DNA of 39,463 bases from Chrysochromulina tobinii (taxonomy: Eukaryota; Haptophyta; Prymnesiales; Chrysochromulinaceae): contig JWZX01002420.1 of the NCBI GenBank assembly GCA_001275005.1, positions 1 to 39,463 of the forward strand. The letters are read 5' to 3'. Shown one piece after another: positions 17,351 to 25,489 of the stretch. A program made the position numbers and the translations under genes. The stretch's first letter is position 1, and every line of letters starts with the position of its first letter. Under the pieces are notes generated by a model, which had not been told where the DNA came from, did not search any database, and saw only the letters and a program-made list of their open reading frames with translations.

Positions 17351-18864
17351 TCATCCGTACATGTGCTCCTGCTTCGCCTGCTCGGCGAGCATCTCAACGG
17401 CCGCAGGCGCATCTAGCAGCCAGTGCGTGCGGTGCGTGGCGAGGACGAGGCCTGCGGGTACGTCGGGCTCCGGCGCGAAGGCACGCCGGACGCACTCAGC
17501 CTTCGAAGCACCCGTGACGACGAAGAGCGCGAGACGCGCGGCGTTGAGCACCGGCAGCGTCAGCGTCACGCGCTCGGGGGGGGGCTTGGGCGAGTCCGCT
17601 ATGGGCGCCACCCAACGGCGCCGCTCTTCGACAATAGGGTGGCCGGGGAAGAGGGAGGCGGTGTGCCCGTCGGGGCCCATGCCAAGCAGCAGTGCATCCA
17701 GGCGTGGCGGCGCCGCCTCGCTGCCGCCGCACACGCCGAGCAGCGCTGCCTCGTACTCCCGAGCGGCGAGCTCGAGAGGCACCTGCATGCAACGCAATAA
17801 GATGCACTCAGACGCAATCAGACGCAATCAGACACAATCAGTGGAGCCGCGAGCTCGAGAGGCACCTGCATGCAATGCAATCAGACGCACTCGGACGCAA
17901 TCAGTGGAGCCGCGAGCTCGTGAGGCACCTGCATGCAATGCAATCAGACGCACTCAGACGCAATCAGTGGAGCGGCGAGCTCGAGAGGTACCGCGACGTT
18001 CAGAGCGTGCACGTTGGCGGCTGGGATGCCCACGTGATCGAGCAGAGCCTGCTGCCACACGCGCAGCGTGCACTCGGCATGCTCGTACGGCACGTAGCGC
18101 TCGTCCGCAAGGAAGAGGTGCCAGCGCTCGAAGCCCGCGCGGTCCTTGGCCGCGAGGAGGGAAGGGCAGAGCAGCTTCGGAATCGAGCCGCCGCTGAGCG
18201 CGACGGTGAACTGGCCGCGCGCTGCGAGGGCCTCGGCGGCAGCCTCGAGCAGCAGCGCCGTCGCCCTCTCGCCGAGCACGTCCGCGTCCTCGAACACCTC
18301 GAAGACCCGAGCGCCGACGCCCGCGGCGGCGTCGGTGGCGGCTACGGAGAAGGCATTGCCACCACCACGGAGCGGCAAGATCGGCGCTCCGGCCTTGGCT
18401 GCGCGCGCCTCCGCCTCCTTGGGTGCCGGCGGCGGCGGAGTCGGCGCCGCCGCGTCCGCGAGCGTCAAAGCCGCCACGCCCTCCACGGACGCCTCTGCCG
18501 GTGCAAGCTTGGGTCCACGCTTGAGCGCCTCGAGCACCTGGCGCTCGGCAAAGAAGCGGAGCTCGCCGTCTGCGTCCTTCGAGCCCAGGTTGACGGAGAC
18601 AAAGACGGGATGGCCGAGCTTGCGCGAGAGCCTCTGCGCCATGGCCTGCGAGGCGCCATCTGTATTGCTGGCCCCGAGCAGCGTGGTGCCCGCTGGTGGC
18701 CGCGAGGCGATCGTCGAGGGCACGCCCATCGCGAGCGCGTCCTGCCGACCGTCCTCCGTGCCGACCCACACATAGGTGGCGCCGCCGAGCAGGATGATCT
18801 GGAAGTGGAGCAGGTCCTGCTCCGCGAAGCTCTCGCTGAACTCGAGGACGCGGGTGGGCTCCAT
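17351..18864 (-). CDS. Fusion: PAC4/PSMG4-like proteasome assembly chaperone + 6-phosphogluconolactonase
   Basis: Exons 18864-17992 and 17782-17351 join in frame (434 residues). Residues 1-115 match PSMG4/PAC4 along its whole length: LLHFQIILLGGATYVWVG, then TTLLGASNTDGASQAMAQRLSRK, then HPVFVSVNLGSKD. PAC4 pairs with PAC3 to help build the 20S proteasome alpha ring. After a Pro/Ala linker (about 116-185), residues 185-434 are a complete 6-phosphogluconolactonase: FTVALSGGSIPKLL, WHLFLADERYVP, GMGPDGHTASLFPGHP (catalytic Asp/His region) and VAPIADSPKPPPERVTLTLP. This enzyme hydrolyses 6-phosphoglucono-delta-lactone in the oxidative pentose phosphate pathway. Both halves lie in exon 1 with no stop, no frame change and no Met between the last PAC4 Met and the lactonase core. 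An in-frame TGA lies just upstream of the exon's open frame, supporting the ATG at 18864. Confidence 0.88.
17783..17991 (-). other. 209-bp intron built from tandem copies of the downstream exon border
   Basis: The donor is AACGTCGCG|GTACCTCTCGAGC and the acceptor is GCATGCAG|GTGCCTCTCGAGC. The 22-nt start of exon 2 occurs four times on the minus strand, starting at 17991, 17928, 17865 and 17782 (the real exon). Each of the last three is preceded by [AC]G[CT]TGCATGCAG-type acceptors. Periods are 63, 63 and 83 bp. Between copies lie CACTGATTGCGTCTGAGTGCG words. Reading into any intron copy meets TGA, so only the last acceptor gives the full enzyme. The spliced product NVA-VPLELAAREYEAAL fits the lactonase family. 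Confidence 0.9.
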
Positions 18865-19128
18865 CTTCACCTCCACGAGCGCGCGCAATACATCGGCAAA
18901 CTTGAAGTTCAGTCAAGTCAAGTCAAGTCAAGTCAAGTTCACGGGTATATCGTGCCTCGAGGCCTTCGTTGTGTGGTTCGCCCCGGGCGGACTACGCGCA
19001 CGACACGGCGCGCGTGTGGACGTTCTGTGGGCGCTCTCTCAGTGTCGCAGTTTTCTTGTGCACCGTTGCTCTCTCGTGGCGCTCGACGACCGCGCGTTTA
19101 GAGCCGCAGCTGCCGAGCGGAGAGAGCC
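18865..19128. promoter_or_regulatory. Divergent upstream region of PAC4-PGL and DNAL1, with AAGTC repeat
   Basis: 264 bp between two divergent start codons. It contains about six tandem AAGTC units (18909-18938), the pentamer also found near 11400. It presumably holds both promoters; no TATA box is evident. The DNAL1 start codon overlaps a TGACGTCA palindrome, which may be chance. Confidence 0.5.
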
Positions 19129-19810
19129 ATGACGTCATGCAAGGAAGCAATCAAGGACATCGAGATTGACGGCAAGGTGGCTGCTGAGGTGCGCGCGCCG
19201 CCCGCCGCCGAACCCCGCCAGGAAGATGTGGTCTCGGGAGAGAGGGAGGGCGAGCCACTGACGCGCGTGCGACCCACGGTTTGTGCGGCTGCAGATGGAG
19301 GAGGTGCGGTTGTGCCCGATCTCGAACATGAAGCCGCTCATTGTGAAGATGGACAACGCCCTCTCCACGCTCAAAAAGTGCAGGCAGCTCCGCATGTCGT
19401 CGAATGCTATTGCCAAGATTGAGGGACTCGCGGGCTGCGACTCTCTGGTCATCCTCTCCCTCGCGCGTAACAATCTTAAAAAGATCGAGGGTCTCAACGA
19501 GATCTCCGATTCGCTCGAGCAGCTGTGGCTCTCGTACAACCAGATCGGTTCGTTTGCGGGCATTGAGAAGCTCACAAACCTGCAGGTATTGTACGCCTCG
19601 AACAACAAGATCGACAAGTGGCCGGAGGTGGAGAGGCTGCAGGGTCTGCCCAAGCTGCGCGAGCTCAACCTGGTCAACAACCCGCTGTACCAGAAGCACG
19701 ACGCGGAGGGCAACTGGCGCATTGAGGTCATCAAGCGGCTGGAGAAGTTGAAGAATCTCGACGGCTCCCTAATCGACGATGAGGAGCGCGAGAGGGCAAA
19801 GGCCGATTAG
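19129..19810 (+). CDS. DNAL1: Axonemal outer-arm dynein light chain 1 (LC1/DNAL1), leucine-rich repeat protein
   Basis: Exons 19129-19188 and 19295-19810 join in frame (191 residues, similar to the ~190-198 of the family). Exon 1 encodes MTSCKEAIKDIEIDGKVAAE. Exon 2 continues MEEVRLCPISNMKPLIVKMD, matching the family's N-terminal helix and IPPIEKMD segment. LRR units follow: CRQLRMSSNAIAKIEGL, LVILSLARNNLKKIEGL, LEQLWLSYNQIGSFAGI, LQVLYASNNKIDKW, LRELNLVNNPLY. The cap RIEVIKRLEKLKNLDG and DDEERERAKAD is close to the Chlamydomonas protein. LC1 binds the motor domain of the outer-arm gamma heavy chain, so this cell makes motile flagella. The intron (106 bp) has a CTGAC word 33 nt before the acceptor. 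An alternative donor 12 nt upstream (AAG|GTGGCT) would drop VAAE and fits the family less well. Confidence 0.93.
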
Positions 19811-20560
19811 AGAGACGTGCGAGTGGCTGCCGCTCTTCTGGGCGGCGAGATGCACCTCACGCCGCCCTCCAGCGCACATAGTGTCCGGGCGGCAAGGCCA
19901 GCGGCGAGGGCAGGCTCGCACAGGTTTATACACGCACCGCATGGTGGGCGGGACGGACAGTGTGTGCTCCGCTTCGCTCTCTCATATCTAGCAGTCCGTA
20001 TCGTTGTTGTCAGCTGTAAGCTCGTTTACCAGCCTCAACGCTCAAGCGCGCGCGACTCAGTTAACGCCTAAAAACTTGCGCTGCCGCTGGACCACAGTGA
20101 GCTCCCTCAGGCTCACGCGCTCCGCGCGGCTGTGGCGGTGTGCTCAGGTGGAGCGTCAGGGGAACGGCCGCTCACGCCTCACCGCTGGTGGTGGTGCGCG
20201 TGGACCCGCCCTGGACCCCTGCTCTTTGGTCCAGATTGAGCTCCTCACACCTCTGTGGACCTCAGGCGAAAGGAACGCGACGGCCGCTCGGCGGTCGAAC
20301 CGGTGTGCGAATCGAATACGCCGGTAATATGCTCTACGTTGCTTCGCATGCCCATGTCGCGTCCCGGGACGCGGGAGCCGGGACCCGCGTCCGGGATTTT
20401 CGGATCGTCGCAGCCGTTTTGCGTTCCGCGGCTTCCCGGCCGCGTGTATCTCCCGAGCGCGAGATGGCGCACTGGTCATATGCGTATGACGCGCACTGGC
20501 TAGCACACTTCTTGGCATAAAGGGACCTACCCCCTTCTAGGCAGCTGCGCGGGTTCGCGC
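19811..20560. other. Gene-free region between DNAL1 and the TPR-oxygenase 3' end
   Basis: No supported gene in 750 bp; ORFs here are basic and without family features. The one clear structure is a strong inverted repeat at 20362-20396, listed separately. Confidence 0.5.
20362..20396. repeat. Strong GC hairpin followed by T-run
   Basis: TCCCG-g-GACGCGGG (20362-20375) can pair with CCCGCGTC-CGGGA (20384-20396): 13 base pairs, one bulged G, an 8-nt loop, then TTTT. It resembles a factor-independent terminator shape, but the genome is eukaryotic, so the role is unknown. Confidence 0.6.
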
Positions 20561-23278
20561 TCAGATTGGAGCATCCTTGGAGCCAGCATCCTTGGAGCCA
20601 GCATCCTTGGAGCCAGCGTCCTTGGAGCCCAGGCGACGTGGCCGCTTCGCGCCTGGCGGCACCGCCACCTCGGCCCACGTGCCCCCTTGACCGTGCTCCG
20701 TCCGCAGCCTCGCCCCGACCTCATCTGCCTCTACGAGGAAAAAGTGCTGCCGCGGCGTCTCGGGCGGCGCCAGCGCGGTGGGAGGCTCGCCGCACAGGAG
20801 CTCGGCCCGCCCGGTACGTCCCACTATCTCGCGCGGCGTGAGCGAGAAGGTGGCCTTGTCCTTCGCGCTGCCCCGAGCGCTACCTCGAGCGCTGTCCCGA
20901 GCGCTGCCCCGTTGTGAGGAGCTGCCGCCGCCGTCGCCGCCGTCGCGCTGATCGAGGCCGCCGGCTGCTCCGCGTTTTTGGCTGCTGCTGCTGCTTGGAC
21001 ACGTGGCCGTCTGGTGTGAATGAAGGGTGTGAATGCTTGGGCACGAGGCTGTCTGGTACACAGGTCCGTCGAGGCTCGTGTCCAATCCCTTGTAGGCGGA
21101 GGCAGGGACTGCGCGTTTGCCAGGTCGCCCCTCTGGCACCAAGTCGGCAGGCGGCACCGGGATCCACGCAGGCGAGGCATACGGCACTGGCAGCTCCGGT
21201 GCGAGCAAGCCCGCGCCCTGGCCGCCGCCTTCGCCCAGGGCGCCTTCGCCCATCCCATCTGTGGGCAGACCAGAGGCGGCGGCAGCAGAGGCCATGCACG
21301 CCTCGTCGTCAAGGGCGAGCTCTTCGGGGCGCATCTCAAGATCGCTGGGCCAGGTTTGATGACGCGACGCCCTCGGCACACGCGATTGGGCGCCGTACTG
21401 GGCGCCCAACTTGGCGCCAGCTCTCGCGCTCGCGCCAGGCGAGATGGCTGCAGCGGTCGGCTCGCAGTACCAGGCGATAAGAAGCGTGAGGCGAGGCTGC
21501 GGCGGCCCTCGGGGAGCGCCGTGAGCGAATGGGCCGGGCAGCACGCCGTGCAGCAGCCGGCCATCAAAGGCGAGGAATGAGCGTTCTCGCGGATGGGCGG
21601 CGAAGACGCGCTGGGCGCCGAGCGGCTTGTCGATCGTCTCGTCGAGCACGATCGTCGGGTCGCCGTGCTCGGATAGGTAGACGACGGACGAGACGGCGGG
21701 GTGCACGACGCGTCCCGTGATCTCCATGGTGCGCTCCTCGACATCGAAATGCAGCTCGTGCCCCCAGCTGCGCCCCGCCGCCCTCTGGTGAACCCACCAT
21801 TCACAGGACGTCAGGTCGGGCCGTCCCAGCAGCGGCCAGAGGCGCAGCAGCAGTCGCTCGACGACGTTGTGATCGAGGGCCCTCCAACCGAACGTCGCGC
21901 TCGCGACGGCGCTCGCGCTCGTGAGGGCGCGTAACCGCCACGGGTGCGCTGCCGGTGACGCCGGTGATGCCGCCGATGCCGCCGCACTCGCTGCCTCTTG
22001 CATCGAGGGGACGGCGCCGCTGTCTCCGGGCTCTGACGTACTACTACTACTGGCGCCCACGATGGCGCCTCGGCTCACGTGCGCGCTCGCGGCGGCGCGC
22101 GAGCGAGCACCAGGCGGGGCCGCGGCGAGCGGCGACGGCAAGCTCCCTGCGGCGCCCAACACAACGCTCCCTTCGGCGCCCTCGCCTCCATCCCCACCGC
22201 CGCCCTCGGCAGCGCCCACGGCGGCGCCCTCGGCAGCGCCTGCCTTTCGCAGCAGCTCGGGCAGATCGACATAGAATGTGAAGTAGCGCTTGGACGCGGA
22301 GGCGTTCTCGTACTGCGTCTCACGCCAGTACGCGGCTTCCGGCGCGAAGGCTCGGCGCAGCGCCTGATAGATGCCGGGTGCGACTGCATTGGCGAATTGG
22401 CGAACCGGTACCGACCACGGCGACGCGGCCGCCGCCGCTGCTGCTACCGCCGCCGACGACGCCGCGCCGCCTGATCCCCCCGCCCCCTGCGGCTCCGCAG
22501 AGGGCGCCGCCTCGCCGCCGTGGCCACCGCCGCTCAGCGGCAGCCGCAGCGGCGGCGGCGGCGGCGGCGGCAGCAAGCCCGGCGCACCCGCGACAATCCC
22601 GTCGGAGCGGCCTGCTGCAAGATCCCACACGCCGGGGGCGAGCTTCCAGCGGAAGCCGAAGCGGCGCAGCTCGCGGTCGGCGTCGGCGTGCTCGCCGAGC
22701 TGGCACAGGAGCAGCGCGCGATACATGCACGCGAGCGCCACCGACTTTTCGTAAGGGTCGACGAGCCAGGCCTCCCGCCAGCCGTCGCACACCTCGTCCT
22801 CGTCGTCGCTGCAGTCGGGGTCCTCCCACGAAGGCGGCCTGCACGACGCGCGGCGCCAGTGCTCGGCAGCCTTGTCCGCATCGCCGAGGTCGCGCGCGAG
22901 CATCGCGCTGTTCATCAGCGCTGCCGTGTTCCACGGGTTGACGCTGAGCGCACGCTCGAGGTGCGCCTCCGCCTCGCGTAGCGTCTCCTCCGGGAAAGCA
23001 CGAAGCGGGAAGCCGTCGTCGAGCGCGCGATCGAGCGCCATCTCAGCTCGTGTGTTGTGCGCCATGCTCGTAACCATCATCGCGGGCGGCCCGCCATTGG
23101 CTGCAGCAGAGTAGGCAGAGCCCTCGTACTCCGCCTTGTACTCGCGGTCGATCTCGACGATGTTCTCCTCAGCTTTGTCGATGTCGCCAGACTGCACCGC
23201 ATCCTGTGCCGCGTAGAAGAGCTCCGTAAGATCAAGGTGCCGCCACTCCCACGTCTCTCCCGTCCAGTGCCAGCCCAT
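20561..23278 (-). CDS. TPR-like protein with C-terminal 2OG-Fe(II) oxygenase-like domain
   Basis: 905 residues from the ATG at 23278, single exon. Residues about 1-200 are helical and TPR-like (LTELFYAAQDAVQSGDIDKAEENI, then AEAHLERALSVNPWNTAALMNSAMLARDLGDADKAAEHW). Low-complexity Pro and Gly/Ala stretches follow. The domain around residues 440-620 has an HFD pair (in HELHFDVEE, about 509), a distal His (GRLLHGVLPG, about 576) and a later Arg (PQPRLTLLIAWY). This is the HxD...H...R layout of 2-oxoglutarate/Fe(II) oxygenases. SSVVYLSEHGDPTIVLDE is a plausible core strand region. The C-terminal 280 residues are poorly conserved looking and end in KDAGS pentapeptides. Fold assignment is moderate; substrate unknown. 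Confidence 0.75.
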   Translation of the reverse strand: MGWHWTGETWEWRHLDLTELFYAAQDAVQSGDIDKAEENIVEIDREYKAEYEGSAYSAAANGGPPAMMVTSMAHNTRAEMALDRALDDGFPLRAFPEETLREAEAHLERALSVNPWNTAALMNSAMLARDLGDADKAAEHWRRASCRPPSWEDPDCSDDEDEVCDGWREAWLVDPYEKSVALACMYRALLLCQLGEHADADRELRRFGFRWKLAPGVWDLAAGRSDGIVAGAPGLLPPPPPPPLRLPLSGGGHGGEAAPSAEPQGAGGSGGAASSAAVAAAAAAASPWSVPVRQFANAVAPGIYQALRRAFAPEAAYWRETQYENASASKRYFTFYVDLPELLRKAGAAEGAAVGAAEGGGGDGGEGAEGSVVLGAAGSLPSPLAAAPPGARSRAAASAHVSRGAIVGASSSSTSEPGDSGAVPSMQEAASAAASAASPASPAAHPWRLRALTSASAVASATFGWRALDHNVVERLLLRLWPLLGRPDLTSCEWWVHQRAAGRSWGHELHFDVEERTMEITGRVVHPAVSSVVYLSEHGDPTIVLDETIDKPLGAQRVFAAHPRERSFLAFDGRLLHGVLPGPFAHGAPRGPPQPRLTLLIAWYCEPTAAAISPGASARAGAKLGAQYGAQSRVPRASRHQTWPSDLEMRPEELALDDEACMASAAAASGLPTDGMGEGALGEGGGQGAGLLAPELPVPYASPAWIPVPPADLVPEGRPGKRAVPASAYKGLDTSLDGPVYQTASCPSIHTLHSHQTATCPSSSSSQKRGAAGGLDQRDGGDGGGSSSQRGSARDSARGSARGSAKDKATFSLTPREIVGRTGRAELLCGEPPTALAPPETPRQHFFLVEADEVGARLRTEHGQGGTWAEVAVPPGAKRPRRLGSKDAGSKDAGSKDAGSKDAPI
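20570..20632 (-). repeat. 15-bp coding minisatellite (GSKDA)
   Basis: Four units of GAGCCAGC[AG]TCCTTG (plus sense) encode repeated GSKDA pentapeptides at the very C-terminus of the TPR-oxygenase protein. Confidence 0.9.
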
Positions 23279-23399
23279 CCCAGCAGCGACACTGGCCGCG
23301 GAAATCGATGGCGGCGAGGTTCGCGTGAAAACATCTTTTGACGAGTCTCAGACTTGGCAGTGGGAAAATCGATAACGCTAAGCACAGTTGTCCCTTCCC

Positions 23400-24536
23400 T
23401 CAGCTCAGATTTGGCTCTTCCGATGGGCTGATCGTGAACCGCACGGGATCGTCGAGCATGCGCATGGTGCCGGGCGCGGACTTGCTCGGTCCACGCACGA
23501 GCTTGAGCACGAGCTGCTTGCTCGACTCGTCGGCGAGTGTTCCCCAAACCGTATGTGAAGCTCCGAAGCCGTTGGATCGCACGACCATAATGAAAAAGTC
23601 GGGTCCGTTACTCCCGCCCGCCCAGGCCACGTCAAACTGCTCCATGATAGGACCGCCCGGTCGCTCTTTGGGGTCGGTGCACTCCGCGGGGCCGCCCGGG
23701 AACGCGCGACAGTGCTTGTTCGGCTCGACGAGCGCGCGCATCGCCCCCTGGAATAGGAAGCCCGGCTCGGCCCGGTAGAATTCACACTTCACAGTGCAAA
23801 AGTCGCCGAGTGCAGCGGCCTGCACGAAGCGCACGCTGGGCAGGTGCCACTCGGGCTTGAGCCGGATGCGGATCTCGCCGGCGCTCGTCTTGAGCGCCAC
23901 GACGCGCACTGCGTCCAAGCTCGCGTTCGACGGCACCGGCTGCGACTTTGGGCAGTCCTTCATCAGCGCACCCGAGGTCCAAGGGGTGGTGCCGCCAACA
24001 GCGCGCGTGAGCGGTTTGGAAGGATCCTCGACCCACTTGAGCCAGCACTGGTCGCCGCACCACGCGTCCGTGCACGCCACCCAGATGTTGCAGCCGCGAG
24101 TCGTCTGGCAAAGCCTGCAGCAGTCAGCGGGAGACTTGGAGACGGTTGCGCCCACTCCGGTGCCGGGCACCATGACTGCGCCGTCGTACTCGGTGTGGAC
24201 GTGACCCTGGCATTGCGCCTTGTCCTCCAAGCTCTTCTTCGGCGGCGGCGGTGGTGGCGGCGGTGGTTGCGGCGGTGGTGAGGGCGACAAGGGTGGCGGC
24301 TTCACGGCTTTGCTCCGCACCGACTCAACCCTGGGTTTCGTCCCCGTGGGCGTCTTCGTTGGTAGCGGCAGCTGTGACGGGCTCGGCACGAAGAAGCTGC
24401 CCAGTAACAGATGCCAGCAGTACAGCGCGACCAGATACGCAGCGAGCAGGGCGACGTGAAACGTGCGCATATGCTCCCTGCCGTCGGCAAGTTCGGGCTC
24501 GCTCTTGGAGTTGCTCTCGGCAAGCGGCGGTTTCAT
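23400..24536 (-). CDS. Type II membrane protein with PAN/Apple-like and cyclophilin-like domains
   Basis: 378 residues, single exon. A short cytosolic N-terminus leads to one transmembrane helix (about 27-47, FHVALLAAYLVALYCWHLLLG). A Pro-rich stalk follows. Next is a PAN/Apple-like module rich in Cys (about 110-195: SPADCCRLCQTTRGCNIWVAC ending near DQCWLKW). The rest is cyclophilin-like: VVALKTSAGEIRIRLKPEW, then FYRAEPGFLFQGAM (aligned with the FHRVIPGFM motif, retaining the catalytic Arg), then NGPDFFIMVV and HTVWGTLADESS. Classical cyclophilins are peptidyl-prolyl isomerases. This one is divergent, so activity is uncertain. The topology puts the PAN and cyclophilin domains in the secretory lumen or outside. 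It is divergent from the small membrane protein gene, 265 bp away. Confidence 0.82.
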   Translation of the reverse strand: MKPPLAESNSKSEPELADGREHMRTFHVALLAAYLVALYCWHLLLGSFFVPSPSQLPLPTKTPTGTKPRVESVRSKAVKPPPLSPSPPPQPPPPPPPPPKKSLEDKAQCQGHVHTEYDGAVMVPGTGVGATVSKSPADCCRLCQTTRGCNIWVACTDAWCGDQCWLKWVEDPSKPLTRAVGGTTPWTSGALMKDCPKSQPVPSNASLDAVRVVALKTSAGEIRIRLKPEWHLPSVRFVQAAALGDFCTVKCEFYRAEPGFLFQGAMRALVEPNKHCRAFPGGPAECTDPKERPGGPIMEQFDVAWAGGSNGPDFFIMVVRSNGFGASHTVWGTLADESSKQLVLKLVRGPSKSAPGTMRMLDDPVRFTISPSEEPNLS

Positions 24537-24801
24537 GTGAGAGTTCTGAGTACGGAAAGTTTATTGACGCTCTTCCTTCCTCTTCCTCTCTACTGCTCCG
24601 ACGGTGTGAGGGAAAGCCTGGGCGCTTGCGACGGCGCCACGAAGCACAAGCCAGGATGGTGTGACTTTTCTCTGCGCTCTTGGACGCTGAGGGCCCTGCC
24701 TGCGTGCTGCCGTGGGGCCTGCGCGGGGCGCCTGTCAGCTTCCGTGTGATGGAGCCCCTTACTCACCGTGGCTGGTCCGCTCGCAGGGTCGTGGCGGCGA
24801 C

Positions 24802-25252
24802 ATGGAGGCGAAGATCCGGAAAATCCTCCCGAAGGATGAGCAGGTATAGCTCTCGCCGTGCACAAGGGAGACGTGCACACGCGCGCGTCGCAGGCCGAGC
24901 GAACGACGTGGGGGGGAGAGGGGCTGCTCGTGCGGTGCTGTCTCCTTCGCCATTGCTGACGATGCGCCGTGCGCACGTGTCTGCACAGATTGTCGTGGCT
25001 ATCCTCGGCTGCTACGCGGGCGTCTTCGGCCTCGTCAAGCTGAAGGGCGCCATGTCGGGCAAAAAGCCGGTGCCGGTGGCGGCGGCGGCCGCTGCGCCGG
25101 CGACCACCAGCGGCTCGACCTCCAAGTGGGGCTTCGAGCCGCCCACGATTGAGACGTTTGATGCGTGGGAGCAAAACGCCGACAACTGGAAGAAGTGGGA
25201 GGCGTTCATGAGCAACGACAAGCTTGTCGACCAGTGGGCGGCTACCCTCTAA
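24802..25252 (+). CDS. Small single-TM protein of unknown function
   Basis: Exons 24802-24843 (MEAKIRKILPKDEQ) and 24989-25252 join in frame to give 101 residues. The 145-bp intron is GT-AG (CAG|GTATAG, CTGCACAG|ATT) with TTGCTGACG 29 nt before the acceptor. The protein has one hydrophobic helix directly after the short charged N-terminus (IVVAILGCYAGVFGLVKL). An Ala/Pro spacer and an acidic, Trp-rich C-terminus follow (ETFDAWEQNADNWKKWEAF). Size and layout resemble small subunits of mitochondrial inner-membrane complexes, but I do not recognise a family. Coding nature is supported by the frame-restoring splice and non-random composition. Confidence 0.65.
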
Positions 25253-25489
25253 GTGAGCTGCTCGCAAGCGGCCGCGAGCGAAGGCGGCTATTATTCGAGT
25301 CCGGCGCTCTTAAAAAGGGAGCGCGGCCCGCATGCGGTGCCGTGTCACCAAGGCACGCCGTTTCTTATGGGTTATGGCTCATGCAAAATCGAGTTGGTTT
25401 TACAATAGTCGGTTGTAACGAAGCGGCGCCTCAAAACTTTGCGTGAGACCCCATCGCTCGGAAGCTCGATCCAGGTCGTTTCGCCCTCC
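25253..25489. other. Short intergenic region
   Basis: Lies between two plus-strand genes. Nothing recognisable. The open frame of the next gene continues upstream to 25439, but only with a non-ATG start. Confidence 0.4.

Noticed and set aside
17944-18888. PAC4 and lactonase as two separate adjacent genes
   Set aside because: There is no stop, no splice pair needed, and no Met between the domains; the shared exon is continuous.
19130-19138. CRE/ATF site TGACGTCA at the DNAL1 start codon
   Set aside because: It overlaps coding sequence and an 8-bp palindrome is expected by chance; no other support.
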